Below, piece after piece: positions 57,208 to 64,000 of a stretch of DNA of 64,000 nucleotides. The stretch is taken from NCBI RefSeq assembly GCF_964204645.1, contig NC_134031.1, positions 7,292,501 through 7,356,500 of the forward strand, given 5' to 3'. This DNA comes from Tubulanus polymorphus (lineage: Eukaryota; Nemertea; Palaeonemertea; Tubulaniformes; Tubulanidae). The stretch's first letter is position 1; every line of letters starts with the position of its first letter. The translations under genes and the position numbers were made by a program. Under the pieces are notes generated by a model. That model was given only the letters and a program-made list of their open reading frames with translations. It was not told the origin of the DNA and made no database searches.

Positions 57208-60200
57208 TCACATGGATTCTGGTGAATTTTCTGCGTGACTAGTACGTTCTATATGATTGACAGCTGTTTCCAGACGGTGGACAGATCTGGAGCATCCCAG
57301 TAGTGCGATCATTTCCGCTACGCCAGGTCCTTGCTGTAAAAATTCATCAGAGAAATACATATAATAGAACTCGTCATAAATGAATCCGATCAACATTTTA
57401 ATGACAAACAATTCAAAAATTCTAGCTGGATCTAAAATTTGATATTGAAATAGGGACCCGTTCCTTTTATTCATTTGATCGATAGATTTGATCTTATTTT
57501 TTGGAATCCTTACTAAAACACCACACCTGAGGAATGAGAAAGGGGAAATGACCTCAATACGTAAAACATAAACGGAATAACCGATTTGATTTTACAGTCA
57601 AAGCTCGTTATAACGCCAGCCCCGGGACCGTCAAAATCTTGGCGGTATAACGAAATGATGATCATGAGAGTTGACATAGTGTACACAACATGACTATTAA
57701 CCGAATCCAGAATTAGTCATTAGTTGATCTTAATTTAGGAAGTGTAAAGGTCTTAGCTCATTTCATTTAGATGATAGAAAAAATAATACAGTAGATGTGT
57801 GATACTGCCAACAAAATGTATCAATTCTTAACCAAAAGACTGGAAACGTTGGTAATTGACAATGAGTTTGAATAGGACTTCTAGGATTTCGTTGGAGTTA
57901 TGGCGGAGGGTGAGAGTGGTATAACGAGACCTATTTACATACATTTAATACCAAATGAACTGCGCACAAGGAAATTATTGGCGATAGGTGAATTTGGCGG
58001 TATAATGGTTGGCGGTATAACGCGCTTTGACTGTATAAGTGATGAAGCTATCTCAACAAATTTCCTTGACTTTTCCCTGATTTAAGCTTTTTACTAAATC
58101 CCGTAACTTTTCCCTGATTTCCAGGTTAAGTGGCTACCCTGTAAAAATGAGAAGAAAAAATGGACCTCGACAACATTTACCTCTGACTTGACCATTTATC
58201 CGACTTACACAATGGTTAAGTGGATTGTGCTTTAATGAATCTTTAAATTGAATCGAAATGAAAAATCAGAATATTTACCTTCAAGCCACTGATTACTGTT
58301 CGTAATAATTTCATATAATCGCCGACTTTCAATTTGTGTTGTTTAGGGATTTGCTTCAACGCTGCACCAATATTCGTTTGTGTGAATGAATTGTTCAGGT
58401 CTTGTAGAGCAGATATTGTCATCCGAAGAGCGGAATTCAGATTGTCTTTTGATTCACTTGATACGACTGCCTTGCTATCGAAAGAAGGACTGTGCCAGAC
58501 AAACCGAAATTCCGACTTCAATAAGTCTTCGAGAAGGTGGATTCTCAACTGAAATTTTTAGATTAGACATGATAATATTTAGGATATTACTTATTTTCTG
58601 TACGGGCATCTAGGAAGAGGCGAAAAACATCAACCTCTAGTGGGAGGATATCTCAGAGATAAGCAAATGTGTAATGGGAGAGTCACGATGTACAGCGTAT
58701 GAAACACCAATTGACTGATTGTATTCAGTCACCACAATCAAACTACTTCAAAATTTTCTGGGTTCTCCCGATAAAAAGAAAACTATCCCAGTGATCTGAT
58801 GAACGACACAATCAAAGACCAGAGAGTTGTCATCTTGCCAGATCCATTATTACGCTAGCCCCCAGGGTCCAGTTCCACAGTTCGTAGTTAAGATTTGACC
58901 CTGAGTTAACTCCTTGAAAATGAACTAATTTTAACTCAGAGTTAACTCTAACTCACAACTGTGAAACTGGGTCCAGTATTCTTTACTTTCAGCTGATATA
59001 TTTTTACAGGAATCTAAGCTAAACCCCGCGCACCGAAGATTTTATAGTTTCAATGTTCTAATGACAGAGATGAAGAACACAATTTGAGTGCGTAAGAGAA
59101 TAACGCCAATATTTTCCAGATTTATCAAATTTCATTGAATTCCCTGTGTTTTCCTTGAGAGAAATCAGTTCCCTATGGGCTCTGTTTTCCAGAAACAGAG
59201 CTAGAAAGTTGTGGTCACCCTCATATTTGTTAGTATTTCCGCCGTGGAATACAGCGTTTTAATTTGATGTGTATAGACAAAGAAAGCTGTTACCTTGGAC
59301 CCATACATTGTATATCCATTTTCAAACTTTAGTAAAATGAGAACTCCCCCCCGAAATTTGTAAGAAAATCAATGAGGTTCATTGTGAAAATATTTCTAAA
59401 ACGCATTGAGGAAAGTGGGATAAAACTTACAAGGCTCCAATCTAGGACACAATGTAAATATTCCTGAGAGAGAAGATCGTCACCAGATGTCAACGTTTTG
59501 CTCGTAATCAGTAAACTGTGTAATCTGTCGACTAGCTGTTGACGATCGCCGATATTCTGCAATTTTGTCGTCAGGTGAATTCGATTGAACTCATTAATAC
59601 GAGCGACTTCGAGACGAGTAGACTGTGTTCTGACTTTCTCCAATGAAAACTGTAAGAAATAGTTCACCATATAATGTGATCACCAATGATTTTCTGATTT
59701 GATAACTCGAAGTCGGTTGCCAAAAAAATTGTCAGTTGATATTATCTCAGCTAATTTCCATAACAAGGTGCCCAGGGACACCATTGCCCACTTGGGTAAT
59801 GGTTTGAAATTCTCGACAATCTGACAATATCAATATTCAATACCCCTAGTGAACATGTACCAAAACCAATGACCTTCAAGACATGCCATGAGCTACATTT
59901 TTGGCATGTTACCAAAATATACCTAGGTACCAACATAATATGGATATACAAAAGCTATTTAACGCCCCCTGGTGACTATATACAAAAACCAATGACCTTG
60001 AACATACAACAATCATGAGCCACTACGTTGCAATTGATTGTAGTTACAAATATGCATCGGTACCATTGAATATACAAAATAGACAAATTGTGTAAAATCT
60101 ACATAATAGACCAATGGATAGACGAATTGTATAAAATCTAATATTCAATTCCAAGTGATGCCCTAATTGTGTACCAAGTTTTTAAAAAATCTGTCAAGAA

Positions 60201-61129
60201 TTGCAGCCTTGTCATTTTTCATGACGGCCCCTGGTGGCCATAGTTTAAATCAAATCAATCCGATCATAAATAGGGTACTGCCTCATAAGTGATGCCCTAC
60301 TTCTGTAAAAACTTCTACTTCTACTTCTGTACAAAAATCAGTTGACGATTGCGGCCTCAAGGCTGTTAATGTTGTTTTTCATTTCTAATTTGTATAGAAT
60401 CAACTCAATTTTGAATAGGGTTGTGCCCTAAATAATACCCTAGTTGTGTGCGAAACTTGAAAAAATTGGTAAATAGGAATGTACCTCCGACCATTTCCTA
60501 CTTGTGTAAGTTTGAAAAAAATTTCTCGAGAAATGAAGGCTCTATCGTGCTACCATAGTTTTCCAATGCAGCCCCCTGGTGGCCACAATTTAAACTTTAG
60601 CAGCCTGAGTTTAAATAGGAATGTACCTTCAACCATTTCCTACTAGAAGTTTGAAAACAAGAGCCCCAAGGGGCACTATGGCCAGCCTGTCAGCTTTTCA
60701 TAAAATGGCAAATGATGCATTCTGTGGGTTAAATTTGTCCAAATACACTCCCAGCTCAATAGACTTGTCAATCCCAGGCTAATGAATTACACAATTCAAT
60801 CGTGGTTTCATAAGTAGCACAGACAACAGCGACTGGTGCTGGCAGGAACTAATACCTCAGATAAATCTTTTCCCTTGGTCTTAGTGATTTGAATGCGGAA
60901 TAGAATTGAATTTTCTGAAATTTGCTCAATAAAACAAAATTGAATTGGATTTGCTGTTTTACCTTGTTTGATAAAGTAAAATTGAATTGGATTTGATATT
61001 TTTTTTTCAAAATCAAATTTGATTGAATTTGCAGTTTGAGCACATGGCTAATTACCATATCAAGGTCATCCATCCGATTTGAGAAAAAGCTATTTTTCCC
61101 GGACTTTGCACAAATGTCAATGATATTTT
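57208..61129 (-). CDS. EARS2: Mitochondrial glutamyl-tRNA synthetase, last four exons (5' part beyond window)
   Basis: Minus-strand exons 61056-61129, 59431-59649, 58279-58548 and 57208-57333, all GT-AG and in phase, give 229 aa and a TGA stop. The order matches the class I bacterial-type GluRS C-terminal half: ENIIDICAKSGKN (end of the catalytic/stem-contact region), EFNRIHL (the conserved 'FNRLHL' helix of animal EARS2), then the anticodon-binding domain with LKVGDYMKLLRTVISGLK and QGPGVAEMIALLG, the hallmark 'GxxxKLLR..LSG...GP.v.EmI..LG' ending. The enzyme attaches glutamate to mitochondrial tRNA-Glu. The Rossmann fold, HIGH and KMSKS-type motifs are not in the window; the next upstream exon must lie beyond 64000. 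Its introns hold two MITEs and repeats. Confidence 0.92.
57595..58031. mobile_element. Tc1/mariner-like (pogo-type) MITE with TA target sites
   Basis: Left CAGTCAAAGCTCGTTATAAC; reverse complement of the right end CAGTCAAAGCGCGTTATACC; each is directly flanked by TA. 437 bp, no transposase. It lies in the last EARS2 intron. Confidence 0.85.
58865..58974. mobile_element. 110-bp palindromic MITE
   Basis: The left GGGTCCAGTTCCACAGTT and right AACTGTGAAACTGGGTCC ends are inverted repeats. The interior (GAGTTAACTC..TTAACTCAGAGTTAACTC) is also self-complementary, so the whole element folds back. It lies in an EARS2 intron. Its terminus is the likely source of the 20-bp minisatellite at 13455-13625. 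Confidence 0.8.
59757..61020 (+). repeat. Composite of CTCF-motif-bearing repeat units
   Basis: 59757-60090 is a shortened copy of the left half of the 3691 element (GCCCAGGGACACCA...GCCCACTTGGG, then units). 60110-60660 has diverged ~130-bp units reading TGTACCAAGTTTGAAAAAAA...GAAGGCTCTAT...CAATGCAGCCCCCTGGTGGC. The region lies in the EARS2 intron 59650-61055. No coding capacity. The minus frame 60849-61184 overlaps the EARS2 exon at 61056-61129, but only that exon is real. Confidence 0.65.
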
Positions 61130-61814
61130 CTGTAGTGCAAATAAAAATATTCCTCTCAAAAACCAAATCAACTAAAGATTTCACAGAAATCGATATTGAA
61201 ATACAATTTTAGATCTTAAAATAAAACCCAGAAATAAAACAGTACCCGGTTGACGATACCGCGGGTTCACGTGAACACCTGCTGATCTCTGCGGCTAAGC
61301 CAATCATAGAGGAGTCTTTGCTTTCTGATTGGCTTTTTAAAACAGATATTTTTGCAATCAGATTTTCGCGAAAAAGCTCATATAAATGTTAACAAGGCCC
61401 TCTTTCAAAATTCAGCTTCATAGGGGTTGGAGAATGCTCCAATGAATGATTTGTATGAATATATGCTCAGTTGCACAGACAAAGAGCCTTAGCTCTGGAA
61501 ACCATGTCATTTAAATTCGCTCCATTTGTATAGTAATAGGCTCAGCCTACAGCTGGCCTAAAAATTTCTCGGGAAATTAAGGCTCTATTGTGCTAACATC
61601 GTTTTCCAATGCAGCCCCCTGATGGCCACAATTCAAAGTTCAGCAACCTGAATTTATATTGGAATGTACTTCAAACCATTTCCTACCTGTGTACCAAGTT
61701 TGAAAAAAATATCTCGAGAAATGAAGGCTCTATCGCACTAACATCCCTTTATAACCACAATCTAAACCAGCAACCAAAATTTTAATAGGAACCATTTCCT
61801 TGTACCAAATTTGA
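61130..61814. repeat. Upstream intronic repeats of EARS2
   Basis: Contains two more units of the 'CTCGAGAAATGAAGGCTCTAT' repeat (61560-61640, 61690-61750), one with a CTCF-like motif at 61614. The expected preceding EARS2 exon was searched for by eye and not found. Confidence 0.5.
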
Positions 61815-63070
61815 ACTAGGGGTCCAGGGACACCATGCCCACTTGGGAAGTGGTTTCAAATGCTCAACAATGTAACAATTTCAATATTCAACGCCGCCTG
61901 GTGACCATATACAAAAACCAATGACCTTGAAACTCAACACAATCATAAAACATGTCAGCAGCTACGATTTTGTAATTGATTGTGATAACAAAATATGCCT
62001 CGTTACCAATTTAATATGGAAATACTAAGTTATTCTACTATTCAACACCCCTGGTGACCATATTCAAAACACAATAACCTTGTAACTCACCATAATCATA
62101 GAACATGTCATGAACTACAACTTTGCAATCGGTCATGGTAACAAAATATGCCTAGGTACCAATATAATAAGGAAATACTTAGTTATTCAACGCCCCCTGG
62201 TGACCATATAGAATAAATAATTTCCTTAAAACTCACCACAATCATAGACGATGTCATGAGCTACAACTATGCAATTGATTGTGGTGACAAAATATGTATT
62301 GGTACAAAATATAATATAGAAATACTAAGATATTGTATTATTCAACGCCCCCTGGTGGCCATATACAAAAACCAATGAACTTGAAACTCACCACAATCAT
62401 AGAACACGTTATACGCTACAACTGTCTAATTCATTGTTGTAACAAAATAATAATATGCTTAGGTATCAATATAATGTCGAAAAACTTTTTCCCACCTACG
62501 AATGAGTACTAATGACACCAAGATGGCCGCCAATTGTGTCATAATTGGCTGATCAAAAATACCTGTCTTAGGTATAAAACATCCCTTTCCAAAGAATACC
62601 CATCAGCAATTGCAATGAGAAATGGCAAACCAGTAGGAAGCTACAGGACTCAGAATTCGGGCCAAAATTAAAATTTTTGGGCACTTAAAAGGTCCTAGGA
62701 CGACCATCTTGAGTCTGATCGACCCATTGTTTGTTATGCTGATGGGCCCTGGCCCTGTTCAATTATATACAAAAGATCAAGGTAATTGATCAAGGCGTCT
62801 TCAAAATTTCCCTCAAAAAGTTCAAAAACGTGTAAAAAGTGCTGATTTTGGCTGCCAGTCGGCCATCTTGATTCTGACAGGGCCAGTTTTTGGACTGAAG
62901 ATGTGTCTAGGGTAGATACATGTATAAACCAAATATCAAGACATCACCTTGAAGCGTCTTCAAAACTTCCCAAAATAACTGGATTCTGTCTACGAATGGA
63001 CGGACGGACGTACGGTCGATGGACGAAAAGTGAACGCAATAGCCAGCTGGGACTTAAGTCCCAAGTGGGC
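61815..63070 (+). mobile_element. Non-autonomous repeat element, copy B, with CTCF-like tandem units
   Basis: Collinear with 3691-4957: left end ACTAGGGGTCCAGGGACACC, four ~150-bp units (motif starts 61893, 62046, 62192, 62347), the unique block with AAGATGGCCGCC, and the right end GTCCCAAGTGGGCTA. It interrupts another repeat: the flanks TGTACCAAATTTGAA (left) and ACCTCGAGAAACGCTAACTT (right) rejoin into the sequence seen intact at 60500-60570. The insertion is therefore nested and younger than that repeat. Confidence 0.8.
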
Positions 63071-64000
63071 TAAAAACATACCTCGAGAAACGCTAACTTC
63101 ATTTTCCAATGCGACCCCTGGTGACAACAAATCTAACATCAGTTTAATTTGATTCCATGTTCAACAAAATATGCCAGCCCTACTCAACGTCTGCTTAAAA
63201 TTCATGATCCTAGTTGAAATTCTTCAGTAGTTATAGATGTTTATAATTATGCAGCAGTAGCGCCAGATAGACACATCAAAATCTTTACGCCGCCCCTACT
63301 AACGTTGAGCAGGAGCATAAAAATGGCAAATTATGAGGTAACTACAGGCTTCGAAATTCAGGCAAAAATTACCTTTTTAGACACAAAAAAACATTACACG
63401 ATGGCTATTTTGCATCCGATCAAGCCAATCTATCTCATGCTGATGGGTGAGTAGGTACATGCAATTAGTACCAAACACATTTTGTCAACACGGAAATATT
63501 ATATATTTTCAATACTCAACATTCCTGCTGAACAAATACAGAACGCTTCAATACATATATGGATCATTTATGTTAAAATAGAACATTCATGTTAAACTAA
63601 TGGTTTTCAATTCCACTCATTCTTTTCATTGGCAAAGCTGAGCGAACAGAGGATTTACAAAATAATATCTTGTTACCCATTTGTTTAAAAACCACGTAGG
63701 CAATTGAGAGTTTGACATCATAAAAGGCACCAGCAGCAAAAGGGGAATAGGGAAACACTCTCTGGTTCAATTCCAAATACCGGTAAGTACGTAATAGACT
63801 AGAATACTCATAACTCATCCATAGTTCGACAAAACTGTCCGTATATAGCAATCTATCTTAACTAGCGTATATGTGTTGTCTTTTGGACCGGGCTTAAGCA
63901 TCTTCAAAATGTTATAAAAAAATTGGGATCTAGTACCCAAAGCAAAAATGCTTAGGCACAATTTGTCTTTTTCTAGGTTTTTGATCCCAACAAGTAGTTA
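63071..64000. other. Repeat remnant then featureless sequence to window end
   Basis: 63071-63130 is the right flank of the interrupted repeat and ends in ACCCCTGGTGAC. 63130-63500 continues loosely repeat-like. No EARS2 exon is recognised; the 84-aa minus frame 63597-63851 has no domain. Confidence 0.4.

Noticed and set aside
58243-58278. Extension of EARS2 exon past 58279
   Set aside because: The frame continues to a stop at 58243, but the donor AAG|GTAAAT at 58279 joins in phase to the exon at 57333 with the conserved GPGVAEM sequence.

Overview
This window is nuclear DNA of an invertebrate animal. Genes are split by short GT-AG introns. Several intronless rhodopsin-type peptide GPCRs of the expanded FMRFamide-receptor-like kind are present, along with many small inverted-repeat transposons, LINE 3' remnants and minisatellites, all at moderate AT content. 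The gene style and the density of small DNA elements suggest a marine lophotrochozoan (mollusc, annelid, brachiopod or relative). That placement is an inference; nothing in the window fixes the phylum.

Layout from left to right. 1-5.3 kb: three minisatellites, a foldback repeat and a 1.27-kb repeat element with terminal inverted repeats. 5.3-8.15 kb: a complete seven-exon VAMP4 gene (minus strand, 140 aa) assembled from the sequence with every splice phase matching. 9-13.7 kb: MITEs, tRNA-like relics, a LINE tail and a 20-bp minisatellite. 13.75-14.8 kb and 18.9-20.1 kb: two intronless GPCR genes (minus), separated by a 65-bp minisatellite. 21.7-30.8 kb: a complete seven-exon gene of unknown function (minus, 451 aa), its introns holding MITEs, a hAT-like element and a nested LINE remnant. 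31-38.4 kb: an inverted SINE-like pair, a second and larger hAT-like element with perfect 5-bp target duplications, a tRNA-Thr(CGT) gene and an L1/Tx1-like LINE ORF2 relic. 40.8-41.8 kb: a third intronless GPCR (minus). 46.9-47.9 kb: a broken, 5'-truncated MATE transporter copy (plus). 49.9-51.6 kb: a 1.77-kb element with arms of about 0.5 kb in inverted orientation. 52.7-56.7 kb: more repeats, including a 42/84-bp minisatellite. 57.2-61.1 kb and beyond: the last four exons of a mitochondrial glutamyl-tRNA synthetase (EARS2, minus), whose 5' part lies past the window, followed by a second copy of the 1.27-kb element.

All six protein-coding genes recognised with confidence are on the minus strand; recognisable plus-strand coding sequence is relic (MATE, LINEs). 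The genes do not form a pathway: VAMP4 is a trans-Golgi/endosomal R-SNARE, EARS2 charges mitochondrial tRNA-Glu, and the GPCRs are candidate neuropeptide receptors. The most unusual signal is the repeat family at 3.7-5.0 kb and 59.8-63.1 kb. Its tandem internal units each carry a copy of a motif that closely resembles the CTCF binding consensus, always in the same orientation, so this transposable element may be dispersing insulator-type sites.
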